Assembly (NCBI RefSeq): GCF_003574215.1
Contig: NZ_AP018558.1
Span: 1,157,001-1,221,000, forward strand
DNA: 64,000 nt
Source: Hydrogenophilus thermoluteolus
Lineage (GTDB): Bacteria; Pseudomonadota; Gammaproteobacteria; Burkholderiales; Rhodocyclaceae
Direction of reading: 5' to 3'
Positions within the stretch are counted from its first letter, which is position 1. Each line of letters starts with the position of its first letter. The notes beneath the pieces are model-generated. The model was given only the letters and a program-made list of their open reading frames with translations, was not told where the DNA came from and did no database searches. Shown here one piece after another: positions 27,075 to 37,751 of the stretch. The translations under genes were made by a program, and so were the position numbers.

Positions 27075-29015
27075 TCAAGACGACTCCCACGTCGCCGGTA
27101 ATACCCGTTCGGGGTGGACGTGCCGCAGGCGTGCGATCTCCGGACACGCTTGGTGGTGAATGGTGAGCCCGCGGCTGCGGCTCAAAAATGCGACGATCGC
27201 ATCACCTAGTTGGGGTAAACAACATTTCGCTGGTTGTGCGTAAAAGCCACGCTCCCCGCCGATCACCACAGACGCGACGGCATTCGGGCCCACGTGATCC
27301 TGCGGTGCGCGACGGCGCGCTGCGGAAGCCGATTCACTGGCGTCCGGCTTTCCTTCGACCGCTTCGAGCAGCGCTTTGGGCCCTACCTCGCCCCGGGCGA
27401 ACGCGCGGTAGAGCGCAGCCGGTTCTTTGAATCCCAGTCGTGCCGCCAAATCATCGACTTTGGTCTTCGTTTTCCCAGCACGGGCGAGCGTCTGCTCCAC
27501 GAGCGTTTTGCCGCGCGCTTCGAGTTGCGCTTGCTCGGCCTGCGCGAACCAGAGTCGAATCTTGCTGCGCGCGTGGCGCGTCACGACAAACCCAGGTTGT
27601 AACCAGTCACGCGACGGCCCACCCGTTTTCGCGGTGAGGATCTCGACCGTTTGTCCGGTCGTCAACGGTGTGTTGAGCGGGACGATCTGGCCATCGACCT
27701 TCACCCCCCGGCAGCGATGCCCCACGTCGGTGTGGATGCGATAGGCGAAATCGATCGGCGTTGCGCCATACGGCAGGTCGATCACGCGACCTGCCGGTGT
27801 GGTCACGTAAATCACCTCCTCTTTGATTGCGCGCTTGACCCGATCGGCCCAAACATTGGCGTCGGCGACCTCGTCGCGCCACGCCAACAACGAACGGAGC
27901 AACGCGATCTTTTCGTCGTACGAAGAGGGCTTCGGCGCCCCCTCTTTGTAGCGCCAATGGGCTGCAACGCCGAATTCGGCGGCACGGTGCATTGCGAAGG
28001 TGCGAATCTGCACCTCGAGCGGACGTCCGTCTGCTGCGACCACTGCCGTATGGAGCGATTGATAGCCGTTTGCTTTCGGGCGGGCGATATAGTCGTCGAA
28101 CTCCCCTTCGATCGGCTGGTAACGGGCGTGCACCTCGGCAAGCACGGCGTAACAGTCGGCAACCGTGGGAACCAAGATGCGCACGGCACGCAGATCGTAA
28201 ATTTCGCGTAGGTCCAACCGTTTGCGCTGCATCTTGAGAAAGATGCTGTACAGATGCTTGGGGCGCCCTGTCACCTCGAACGGCGCAATTTTCATCTGCT
28301 GCAACAGCGCGGTAAATTCCGCAATCCGTTCCGTGATGAACGCTTCTCGTTCCACCCGTCGCTCTTCGAGGCGTTTCGCCAACGACTTGTAGGTTTCGGG
28401 ATCGAGCAGACGGAACGCAAGGTCCTCGATCTCCCACTTGAGTCGCCAAATTCCCAACCGGTTCGCAAGCGGCGCGTAGAGTGTCTGCGATTCGGCCGCA
28501 TAGGAACGGGCACTTTCGTGCTCCGGGTGCTTCGCAAACCAGCGAAGGGTCATCACCCGAGAGCTCAGCCGCAGTAGCACCACACGGACATCCTCGACCA
28601 TCGCGAGCACCATCTTGCGCACCGCTTCGATGGTGTCACGCTCCGGCGCGCCGTCGCCACTGCGCAACCGCACCCCATGGAGCCGCTGCAACCCTTTGAT
28701 GAGCCTCAGGACGTCAGGAGATAAAGATTCTTGAATCGCATCCCACTGTTCCGGTACGCGCGTGGGAACCGGATAGAGCAACGCTGCCAAGCGGCTGGCT
28801 AAATCAAGCTTCAGTTCCGCAGCCAATAACGCCATCCCAAGGGCATGGGACCAGACCGGTTCGCCCGTTTCCAGCGTCAAACCCTCCAGCCAGCTCTGGG
28901 CATCGCGAGCTACCGTTTCCAACTGTAGGCGCTCTGGCTCGCTCAGCTCGATGCCGAGCGCCGCTTGAGCGGTCTCCCAAGAGGCTACGGCTACGGATGA
29001 GGTGGTTGCAACCAT
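27075..29015 (-). CDS. relA: GTP pyrophosphokinase RelA, hydrolase-dead and lacking the C-terminal ACT domain
   Basis: 646 residues against 744 in E. coli RelA. The N-terminal HD domain is degenerate: where SpoT has LLHD, this reads ALLYPVP (80-83), so (p)ppGpp hydrolysis is not expected. The synthetase domain has IYDLRAVRI and EFDDYIARPKANGYQSLHT; EFDD, not RFKD, marks monofunctional RelA. The TGS domain follows (VIYVTTPAGRVIDLPYGAT) and then the Cys-containing zinc-finger-like domain (PAKCCLPQLGD, GLTIHHQACPEIA). The protein stops right after PATWESS, where E. coli RelA continues into an ACT/RRM domain of about 80 residues. It converges on ppk1 with one base between. Confidence 0.93.
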   Translation of the reverse strand: MVATTSSVAVASWETAQAALGIELSEPERLQLETVARDAQSWLEGLTLETGEPVWSHALGMALLAAELKLDLASRLAALLYPVPTRVPEQWDAIQESLSPDVLRLIKGLQRLHGVRLRSGDGAPERDTIEAVRKMVLAMVEDVRVVLLRLSSRVMTLRWFAKHPEHESARSYAAESQTLYAPLANRLGIWRLKWEIEDLAFRLLDPETYKSLAKRLEERRVEREAFITERIAEFTALLQQMKIAPFEVTGRPKHLYSIFLKMQRKRLDLREIYDLRAVRILVPTVADCYAVLAEVHARYQPIEGEFDDYIARPKANGYQSLHTAVVAADGRPLEVQIRTFAMHRAAEFGVAAHWRYKEGAPKPSSYDEKIALLRSLLAWRDEVADANVWADRVKRAIKEEVIYVTTPAGRVIDLPYGATPIDFAYRIHTDVGHRCRGVKVDGQIVPLNTPLTTGQTVEILTAKTGGPSRDWLQPGFVVTRHARSKIRLWFAQAEQAQLEARGKTLVEQTLARAGKTKTKVDDLAARLGFKEPAALYRAFARGEVGPKALLEAVEGKPDASESASAARRRAPQDHVGPNAVASVVIGGERGFYAQPAKCCLPQLGDAIVAFLSRSRGLTIHHQACPEIARLRHVHPERVLPATWESS

Positions 29016-29039
29016 GACGATTTGTGCGAAACTTCGATC

Positions 29040-29972
29040 ATGCGATTATCCCATTGCGCTGCAGCTCTGCGTCACGCTTACGCACTCTTGTTTTATACCG
29101 TTTCCTTTTGGTCGGGAAACATGGTGTTGGCACGCGCGTTTCGCGACGATTTACCCCCGATCCAGCTCGCGATGGCCCGGTGGGTGATCGCGTTTTTCCT
29201 CTGCCTTCCGTTTGCGCTCCCCCTTTGGCGTACGCACTGGCCACAGATAAAAACGCACTGGCGGTTGCTGACCCTTTTGGGCGTGTTGGGGGTCGGTTGC
29301 TACAACACTTTTGCGTATATGGCACTGCAATACACGACCGCGATCAACGCCACTTTGCTCAACACGTTGATTCCGATTGCGACGATGCTGCTTGCCGCAG
29401 TGCTGGTCCATGAGCCACTCAGCGGGCGCAAAGGGGTCGGCATCGTGCTGGCGTTGTTGGGAGTGGGTACCGTGATCACCCGTGGTGATTGGACGTTGTT
29501 TGCGCAACTCGAATTCAACCGGGGTGACCTCTGGATGCTCGCAGCGGTGTTTTCTTGGGCGCTCTACACGGTATTGTTGCGTCGCCGTCCCGCTGGGATC
29601 GACCCCCTCGTGCAGCTGCTCTTTTACATCGCGGTTGGTATCGTGGTTTTGATCCCGTTCACGCTGTGGGAACACTACGGGTTGGGCAAAGTCCCCACCC
29701 TTTCCCTGACGACGCTTCTGGTGATGGCTTATACCGGTCTCTTTCCCGGTTTTCTCGGCTACATTTTCTACAATGCCGCGGTTGCGGTCGTTGGCGCGAG
29801 CACAGGCAGCCTCTTCCTCTACGCGATGCCGGTACTGGCGGCGCTGCTTTCGATTCTCTTTTTGGGCGAAAGTCCGCAGTGGTACCACGCCATGGGGTTT
29901 GTCCTGGTCTTTGCTGGGATTCTCATCACCCTTCCTAGGACATCTCCTTCCCGGATAGGGCATTCCCGATGA
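29040..29972 (+). CDS. EamA-family (DMT) transporter
   Basis: 310 residues with about ten hydrophobic helices and two EamA units (for example FYTVSFWSGNMVLARAF at the start and YIFYNAAVAVVGASTGSLF in the second half). Relatives export amino acids or other metabolites; the substrate is unknown. The ATG at 29040 is preferred over a TTG at 29022; no strong ribosome site is seen for either. It is divergent from relA across 24 bases and overlaps the next gene. Confidence 0.88.
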   Translation: MRLSHCAAALRHAYALLFYTVSFWSGNMVLARAFRDDLPPIQLAMARWVIAFFLCLPFALPLWRTHWPQIKTHWRLLTLLGVLGVGCYNTFAYMALQYTTAINATLLNTLIPIATMLLAAVLVHEPLSGRKGVGIVLALLGVGTVITRGDWTLFAQLEFNRGDLWMLAAVFSWALYTVLLRRRPAGIDPLVQLLFYIAVGIVVLIPFTLWEHYGLGKVPTLSLTTLLVMAYTGLFPGFLGYIFYNAAVAVVGASTGSLFLYAMPVLAALLSILFLGESPQWYHAMGFVLVFAGILITLPRTSPSRIGHSR

Positions 29973-30751
29973 TCCGCTTTTGGCGCGCAACGTTCGGCGC
30001 GGTGCGTCGGGCGCTCTTTCCCAGCCGGCAGCAAACAGACGACGGGCGCTTGCCTTATGCAGAGAACGCCACTTTTTGGCGCACGATCGCAGCGTCCTTG
30101 CCGTTTGCGGTCACCACGAGTGAATTTGATCGCTTACAACGGCTTGCCGAGGCTTTCCTGCACGAAAAGCGTTTTTGGGGGGCACATGGCTTCGCGATCA
30201 CAGCGGAAATCGCTGGCACCGTCGCCTGGGGGGCTGCGCTTTTGGCGTATCGTCACGGACTTGCGCTCTATCGCGATTTCGTGGGGGTGATCCTCTACCC
30301 GGCCCCGTTCCGAGTCCGCCGCCAGCTCCACACGGAGGCGGGGATCGAAAGCGAATGGGACGATACGCTGGACGGCGAAACCTGGGAACAAGGACCAGTC
30401 CTCGTCACCTGGCAGCCTGACCCCACCGAACGCTGGGCGGTGATCCTTCACGAGTTGGCGCACCGCGTCGATTTCGCTTGCGACGGACTCTGGAATCGGC
30501 ACTGGGAAGCGGCTTGGGATACCGCGCACCGCGCGGTGCGTCAAGGCGGTACGCTGCCGTTCGACGACTACGCGCTCACCGATCCTGCCGAATTCGTCGC
30601 GGTAACCGCGGAAGCCTTCTTTTTGACACCCACAAACTTGAAGTATTGGGATGAGCGACTATATTTAGAATGGAGCCGGGTAACCGGGCTCGACCCGGCT
30701 CGCAATGGCTCAGAGCCTGTCGTTCCAACGGAAAGGAGTGAGGCATCATGA
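29969..30751 (+). CDS. MtfA-like zinc metallopeptidase (M90 family)
   Basis: 260 residues. The zinc-binding motif HELAHRVD near residue 160 and a downstream Glu in DPAEFVAVTAEAFF match the M90/MtfA family. E. coli MtfA binds the repressor Mlc and is also an aminopeptidase; whether Mlc exists in this organism cannot be seen here. Its ATG overlaps the transporter stop, and its own stop overlaps the Host_attach gene. Confidence 0.88.
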   Translation: MIRFWRATFGAVRRALFPSRQQTDDGRLPYAENATFWRTIAASLPFAVTTSEFDRLQRLAEAFLHEKRFWGAHGFAITAEIAGTVAWGAALLAYRHGLALYRDFVGVILYPAPFRVRRQLHTEAGIESEWDDTLDGETWEQGPVLVTWQPDPTERWAVILHELAHRVDFACDGLWNRHWEAAWDTAHRAVRQGGTLPFDDYALTDPAEFVAVTAEAFFLTPTNLKYWDERLYLEWSRVTGLDPARNGSEPVVPTERSEAS

Positions 30752-31194
30752 AAAAAACCTGGGTGGTCGTTGCCAACGCAAGTACGGCGAAAATCTACCA
30801 AGCACTGAATGCGAAAGGAGAATTGGCGTTGATCACAACCCTTAGCCACCCGGAAAGCCGATTACGGAATCAAGACCTGGTCACGGACAAACAAAAAGAA
30901 CACCACAATGGCGGTGCGGCAACGCCGCACGACGGTGAACGGATCTCGCCGAAAGCCGTCGAAGCCCAGCGTTTTGCGCACGAGATCGCCGCGTACCTGA
31001 AAGAGGGGCGCGTACAACAACAATTCGAACGGTTGATCGTTGCGGCAGCCCCCCAATTCAAGGGAGTGTTGATCGCAGCGCTCGATGCTGCTACCGCGAA
31101 ACTCGTCGAAAAGAGCATCGACAAAGACTATACGCAGGAGGATGAGCGCACGCTCGGCGAACGGTTGGCCGAGTCGATCCGGTACGCTGCGTGA
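30748..31194 (+). CDS. Host_attach family protein (eRF1-like domain)
   Basis: 148 residues. The start KKTWVVVANASTAKIYQ and the end around RLIVAAAPQFKGVLIAAL match the Host_attach family (named from an Agrobacterium attachment mutant), later grouped with bacterial eRF1-like domains. The molecular role is unknown; the family name should not be read as evidence for host contact. It is translationally coupled to the MtfA-like gene (ATGA) with GGAAAGGAG upstream. Confidence 0.85.
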   Translation: MKKTWVVVANASTAKIYQALNAKGELALITTLSHPESRLRNQDLVTDKQKEHHNGGAATPHDGERISPKAVEAQRFAHEIAAYLKEGRVQQQFERLIVAAAPQFKGVLIAALDAATAKLVEKSIDKDYTQEDERTLGERLAESIRYAA

Positions 31195-31198
31195 ACCC

Positions 31199-31753
31199 TC
31201 ACCCGAGTACTTCGTAGCGCGCCCCAGCGCGGCCCAGATGCGAACGGTAAAGGAGCGGCCGGATGGGGCGTTGCCAGCGACACGGTGGCAACTCAGGTAA
31301 CGCGGGGCATGCGCGTACCCCGCGCAACAACGTCAAATGCGGGCGCCAAGGGCGCCCCTTTTCGTCTACGACGCCAAGCGGCTGGAACGCCGCGATGAGC
31401 GCCTGGTGATAATCGCGCCAAGCCGCTGGCAACCGATCGGTGGTGAGGACCACGACACGAGCGTTTGACCAAAACGCGATACGATCGAGGACGAGCGGCA
31501 CGCGCGGTGTCGCAGGTAACCCTTGCACCGTTTCGTGCAACTGCGAAAGCTGAGCGCAGGGCACTTCGCCGAAAAAAAGTAACGTCACGTGCCAATTGCG
31601 CGCGGGTACCAGGCGAAAGGTGTGCGCCGCCGTTTGCGCACGAAGCGCTTCGTTCACAAGGCGCACCGCTTCACGGTGCCAAGCGTCCGGTGGGGGAAGC
31701 GCCAGAAAAAGACGTATTTTTTCTGAAGCGTCGGGAATCTCCGGTGCCGTCAT
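31199..31753 (-). CDS. thpR: RNA 2',3'-cyclic phosphodiesterase (2H family)
   Basis: 184 residues. Two HxTL motifs, NWHVTLLFFGE and PHLTLLRG, are the catalytic pair of 2H phosphodiesterases, about 90 residues apart as expected. The enzyme opens 2',3'-cyclic phosphates on RNA ends. The ATG at 31753 is chosen; an in-frame ATG at 31783 overlapping the end of ispF is an alternative. It is the last gene after ispD-ispF and converges on the Host_attach gene with four bases between. Confidence 0.9.
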   Translation of the reverse strand: MTAPEIPDASEKIRLFLALPPPDAWHREAVRLVNEALRAQTAAHTFRLVPARNWHVTLLFFGEVPCAQLSQLHETVQGLPATPRVPLVLDRIAFWSNARVVVLTTDRLPAAWRDYHQALIAAFQPLGVVDEKGRPWRPHLTLLRGVRACPALPELPPCRWQRPIRPLLYRSHLGRAGARYEVLG

Positions 31754-31767
31754 GACGAAACACCCCG

Positions 31768-32298
31768 TTACGGCGTTCGCCATAACAGCACTACGGCCTG
31801 CGCCGCGATCCCTTCTCCCCGCCCCAATGCGCCCAGCTTTTCGTGCGTTTTCCCTTTGATCTGGATCTGTTCGGTATCGCAGTCGAGCGCGGCAGCCAGT
31901 CGCGCCTTCATCGTTGCGACGTACGGCAGGATTTTCGGGCGTTCACAGATCACCACCGCGTCGAGATTCGCGAGCTGCCAACCCAACGCAGCGACACGGC
32001 GCCACGCCTGCGTCAGCAGCACAAGGCTGTCTGCGCCTTGCCAGCGCGGATCGTCGTCGGGAAAAAGCGCGCCGATATCGCCCAACGCCGCGGCGCCCAA
32101 AACCGCATCGGTGATCGCATGCGCGAGCACGTCGGCGTCCGAATGACCCTTGAGACCGAACGGCGCGGGAATCACGACCCCGCCGATCACGCACTGCCGC
32201 CCCGGCACCAACGCGTGGACGTCGTACCCGATTCCCACTCGAAAAGGAGGAGCGTGTACCGGTCGCGCTTCGCGATTCGTTTTGGGATTATCCGACAT
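31768..32298 (-). CDS. ispF: 2-C-methyl-D-erythritol 2,4-cyclodiphosphate synthase
   Basis: 176 residues, with an N-terminal extension of about 17 over the usual 157-160. It makes the cyclic diphosphate intermediate of the MEP isoprenoid pathway. Motifs are RVGIGYDVHAL (metal ligands Asp and His), GLKGHSDADVLAHAITDA and GKTHEKLGALGRGEGIAAQA. The start overlaps the end of ispD by 11 bases, as is common for this pair. Confidence 0.97.
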   Translation of the reverse strand: MSDNPKTNREARPVHAPPFRVGIGYDVHALVPGRQCVIGGVVIPAPFGLKGHSDADVLAHAITDAVLGAAALGDIGALFPDDDPRWQGADSLVLLTQAWRRVAALGWQLANLDAVVICERPKILPYVATMKARLAAALDCDTEQIQIKGKTHEKLGALGRGEGIAAQAVVLLWRTP

Positions 32299-33052
32299 CA
32301 GAAAGCGAATCCTCTTGTAACGACCAAATCGCTTGCGCCAGTTCTAAGTCGCCAGGAAGCGTCACCTTGAGGTTGCTCCAATGCCCTTTCACCAAGATGG
32401 GTTGCAACCCAAGGCGTTCGACCGCGCTGGCTTCATCCGTGGCATCGGGAAAACGGTCGAGCGCTTGGCGTAACACGGCCAGACGAAAGAGCTGCGGGGT
32501 CTGCGCAAGCCAGATGCGCTCACGTGGCACGGTCCGTTCGACGACGGGGAAACTGTTAGGCGACGTGTGTGGGGTCGCGACCTTGACCGTATCGGTTGCA
32601 GGAATCGCGATCAAGCCACCCACATTGCTGTTGCCGACCGATCCGTGGAGATGTTCGATCGTCTCTGTGGTGAGACACGGGCGCGCTGCATCGTGAACGA
32701 GCGCCCAATCGTCGTCGCCAAAGCCTTCGGCATGCGCCACGCGCAGGCCTGCACGAACCGAATGGGCGCGCGTTGTACCGCCCAGCCGCACGACGCGGAG
32801 CCGTTCGGCGACAGCGAACGCTGGAGGTAGCTGGGCAAGGTGGGGGGTAACGAGCGTATCCCAGTATCGATCATCGGGCGCCAAGACGACGTAACAACGT
32901 TCGATCCAGCCCACGCGCAAGAGGCGTGACAGGGTACGCACAAGGAGCGGAGCACCGGCAAAAGGGAGGTATTGTTTGGGAAGCGCTGCGCTCATCCGCG
33001 CGCCAATGCCCGCGGCGGGGATCACAGCGAACGTTCGGGTATGCGTCGTCAC
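32288..33052 (-). CDS. ispD: 2-C-methyl-D-erythritol 4-phosphate cytidylyltransferase
   Basis: 254 residues from a GTG start. It transfers CMP to methylerythritol phosphate in the MEP pathway. Motifs are VIPAAGIGARMSAALPKQYLPF (nucleotide binding), VHDAARPCLT, AIPATDTVKV, LAQTPQLFR and TDEASAVE. The first ATG of the open frame lies inside the tRNA-Val gene, so GTG at 33052 is the most reasonable start. It sits between tRNA-Val and ispF. Confidence 0.93.
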   Translation of the reverse strand: MTTHTRTFAVIPAAGIGARMSAALPKQYLPFAGAPLLVRTLSRLLRVGWIERCYVVLAPDDRYWDTLVTPHLAQLPPAFAVAERLRVVRLGGTTRAHSVRAGLRVAHAEGFGDDDWALVHDAARPCLTTETIEHLHGSVGNSNVGGLIAIPATDTVKVATPHTSPNSFPVVERTVPRERIWLAQTPQLFRLAVLRQALDRFPDATDEASAVERLGLQPILVKGHWSNLKVTLPGDLELAQAIWSLQEDSLSDVG

Positions 33053-33082
33053 GACGATTGGGCACAGGTCAAGCGGTGCGGG

Positions 33083-33158
33083 TGGTGGGTGCTGACGGAC
33101 TCGAACCGCCGACATTCGCCTTGTAAGGGCGACGCTCTACCAACTGAGCTAAGCACCC
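33083..33158 (-). tRNA. tRNA-Val (anticodon UAC)
   Basis: Minus strand, 76 nt with encoded CCA. The acceptor GGGTGCT pairs with its 3' arm; the D arm is GCTCAGTTGGTAGAGC, the anticodon loop CTTACAA gives TAC (Val), and the T arm is GGCGGTTCGAGTCCGTC. It lies between lon and ispD. Confidence 0.95.
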
Positions 33159-33172
33159 GCCGAAAGCCCGCT

Positions 33173-33178
33173 ATTATA
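33173..33178 (-). promoter_or_regulatory. -10 box before tRNA-Val
   Basis: A consensus TATAAT on the minus strand, 15 bases upstream of the tRNA. No good -35 is visible at the usual distance; the region overlaps the end of lon, so some read-through from lon is possible. Confidence 0.45.
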
Positions 33179-33180
33179 CC

Positions 33181-35622
<2,442 letters not shown>

Positions 35623-35659
35623 CGTGGATTCCTTCTCATCTGTGGGTTCGTTACCCGTT

Positions 35660-35689
35660 ATCATGGGGGTCTGGTTCTCTGAATTCAAG
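35660..35689 (-). promoter_or_regulatory. Sigma-32 (heat-shock) type promoter of lon
   Basis: On the minus strand, CTTGAA (35689-35684), a 15-base spacer and CCCCATGAT (35668-35660), close to the sigma-32 consensus CTTGAAA / CCCCATNT. The start point would fall about 30 bases before the lon ATG. Confidence 0.7.
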
Positions 35690-35715
35690 TCGCCCGAAAA
35701 GGTTCCGTCGAGGTG

Positions 35716-35750
35716 TAAAAAGCCCGGGAGCGGCAAGACGCTCTCGGGCT
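35716..35750 (-). terminator. Rho-independent terminator after clpX
   Basis: On the minus strand, a 12-base stem with one mismatch (AGCCCGAGAGCG paired with CGCTCCCGGGCT), a 6-base loop and a run of T. It lies 40 bases after the clpX stop and separates the tig-clpP-clpX transcript from lon. Confidence 0.85.
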
Positions 35751-35789
35751 GCGAAAACGCAAATTACCCACGGTGGAAAGGTGCGCCGT

Positions 35790-37100
35790 TCAACTCGCTT
35801 GTCGGTCGGAGGGTGCAGTTGCCGCTTCGGTTTCTGATGACTCCGAGTCACGGGGAATCCGTTTTGGCGGAGCGCCTTCTCGCACCACCGCTTCGTCGAT
35901 CACGATCTTCGCAATGCCCGTGCGCGACGGCAATTCGTACATTTCGTCCAACAGCAACGCTTCGAGAATGGAGCGCAGACCGCGCGCGCCGGTCTTGCGT
36001 TCGATCGCCCGTTGCGCAATCGCGCGAATCGCCCCTTCGGTGAATTCGAGCTCGACCCCTTCCATCGCGAAAAGCGCTTGGAACTGCTTCACCAGCGCAT
36101 TTTTGGGTTCGACCAAAATGCGCATCAGCGCCGATTCGTCGAGTTCTTGCAGCGGGACGATCACTGGCAGGCGCCCGATCAGTTCTGGGATCAAACCAAA
36201 ACGCACCAGGTCTTCGGGTTCGACCATGCGCAGGAGTTCATCGCGTTTGCGTTGCTGGCGACTTTTCACCGTAGCCCCGAAACCGATGCCGCCTGCTTCG
36301 GCACGTTGTTCGACGATCTTTTCCAACCCCTCGAACGCGCCGCCACAGATGAAGAGGATGTTCGAAGTGTCGACCTGGATCATCTCACCGTGGGGGTTTT
36401 TCCGCCCCCCTTGCGGCGGGACGTTCGCAATCGTTCCTTCGATGATCTTGAGGAGCGCTTGCTGCACCCCTTCACCCGAAACGTCGCGGGTGATCGAGGG
36501 ATTCTCCGATTTGCGGGCGATTTTGTCGATCTCGTCGATGAAGATGATGCCGCGCTGCGCGCGTTCGACATCCATGTCACACGTTTGCAGCAGACGCAAC
36601 AGGATATTTTCGACGTCTTCACCGACATAGCCAGCCTCGGTGAGTGTGGTCGCATCGGCAATCGCGAAGGGAACGTCGAGTTTGCGCGCGAGCGTCTGCG
36701 CGAGCAGCGTCTTGCCGGATCCGGTTGGGCCGATCAGCAGAATGTTGCTTTTTTGGATCTCGACCTCGCTGCCTTGACTTTGGCTACGAAGCCGTTTGTA
36801 GTGGTTGTAGACGGCCACCGACAAGACTTTTTTGGCGTAATCCTGGCCGATCACGTATTGATCGAGGTACGCAACCAGTTCGGCAGGAGTCGGCAGCTTT
36901 TGTTGCTCGAACGGCGCCGTTGCTGCGCCGCCGTCCAGTTCGCCTTGGCCCAAATCGTCGTCCAAAATCGCCTGATAGGCGTCTTGAACACAGTAGTTGC
37001 AAATGTAAAGGCCGCTTGGCCCCGCCAAAAGGTGATCGACTTCGTCTTGGGTGCGGCCGCAGAACGAACATTTGAGGTCGCGGTTTCGAGATCGCGCCAT
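35790..37100 (-). CDS. clpX: ATP-dependent Clp protease ATP-binding subunit ClpX
   Basis: 436 residues. The N-terminal C4 zinc finger (CSFCG and CNYC) binds SspB and substrates. The AAA+ module has [26 protein letters not shown] (pore loop), [20 protein letters not shown] (ClpP loop and sensor region) and [10 protein letters not shown]. It unfolds proteins for ClpP. It lies three bases after clpP in the tig-clpP-clpX operon and ends before a terminator. Confidence 0.98.
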   Translation of the reverse strand: MARSRNRDLKCSFCGRTQDEVDHLLAGPSGLYICNYCVQDAYQAILDDDLGQGELDGGAATAPFEQQKLPTPAELVAYLDQYVIGQDYAKKVLSVAVYNHYKRLRSQSQGSEVEIQKSNILLIGPTGSGKTLLAQTLARKLDVPFAIADATTLTEAGYVGEDVENILLRLLQTCDMDVERAQRGIIFIDEIDKIARKSENPSITRDVSGEGVQQALLKIIEGTIANVPPQGGRKNPHGEMIQVDTSNILFICGGAFEGLEKIVEQRAEAGGIGFGATVKSRQQRKRDELLRMVEPEDLVRFGLIPELIGRLPVIVPLQELDESALMRILVEPKNALVKQFQALFAMEGVELEFTEGAIRAIAQRAIERKTGARGLRSILEALLLDEMYELPSRTGIAKIVIDEAVVREGAPPKRIPRDSESSETEAATAPSDRQAS

Positions 37101-37103
37101 CGT

Positions 37104-37727
37104 TTACTCCTCGCCGCGGCGGGTGAGCACTTTGTCCGCGAGACCGTACTGCACCGCTTCTTCGGCCGACATGAAGTTGTCCCGCTCGGTGTCGCGTTCG
37201 ATCTTTTTGATGCTCTGCCCAGTGTGGTGCGCAAGCAGTTCGTTCAACCGTGCCTTGAGTTTGAGGATTTCTCGGGCGTGGATTTCGATGTCGGTGGCCT
37301 GCCCCTGAACACCGCCCAACGGTTGGTGGATCATCACGCGGGCGTTGGGCAGCACGAAACGCTTCCCTTTGGCGCCCGCAGCAAGAAGGAATGCCCCCAT
37401 ACTCGCGGCTTGGCCGATGCAGAGCGTGGAGACGTCGGGTTTGATGAACTGCATGGTGTCATAGATCGCCATACCAGCCGTCACCGAACCTCCGGGGGAG
37501 TTGATGTAGAAGTGGATATCCTTGTCGGGGTTTTCGGACTCCAGGAAAAGCAGCTGCGCAACAACCAGGTTCGCAACCGCATCGTTTACGGGCCCCACCA
37601 GGAACACCACCCGCTCTTTGAGAAGCCGCGAGTAGATGTCGTAGGCCCGTTCGCCCCGACCACTTTGTTCGATCACCATGGGCACCAGGCCCAGGTTATA
37701 GAGATCCAATCCCAGAGGTTCGCTCAT
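37104..37727 (-). CDS. clpP: ATP-dependent Clp protease proteolytic subunit ClpP
   Basis: 207 residues. The catalytic Ser109 lies in [11 protein letters not shown] and His134 in VMIHQPLGG; the Asp follows near 183 in the [11 protein letters not shown] region. It forms the tetradecameric peptidase used by ClpX. The ATG at 37727 has GAAAGGAAAG upstream. It lies between tig (24 bases upstream) and clpX (three bases downstream). Confidence 0.98.
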   Translation of the reverse strand: MSEPLGLDLYNLGLVPMVIEQSGRGERAYDIYSRLLKERVVFLVGPVNDAVANLVVAQLLFLESENPDKDIHFYINSPGGSVTAGMAIYDTMQFIKPDVSTLCIGQAASMGAFLLAAGAKGKRFVLPNARVMIHQPLGGVQGQATDIEIHAREILKLKARLNELLAHHTGQSIKKIERDTERDNFMSAEEAVQYGLADKVLTRRGEE

Positions 37728-37751
37728 ACCGGTTCACTTTCCTTTCGTTGT

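Noticed and set aside
33053..33115. N-terminal extension of ispD from an ATG at 33115
   Set aside because: It would overlap the 3' half of tRNA-Val; the conserved protein begins after GTG 33052.
35623..35736. Longer lon start with extra N-terminal residues
   Set aside because: The extension runs through the sigma-32-like promoter and toward the terminator; ATG 35622 has a good ribosome site and fits the family.
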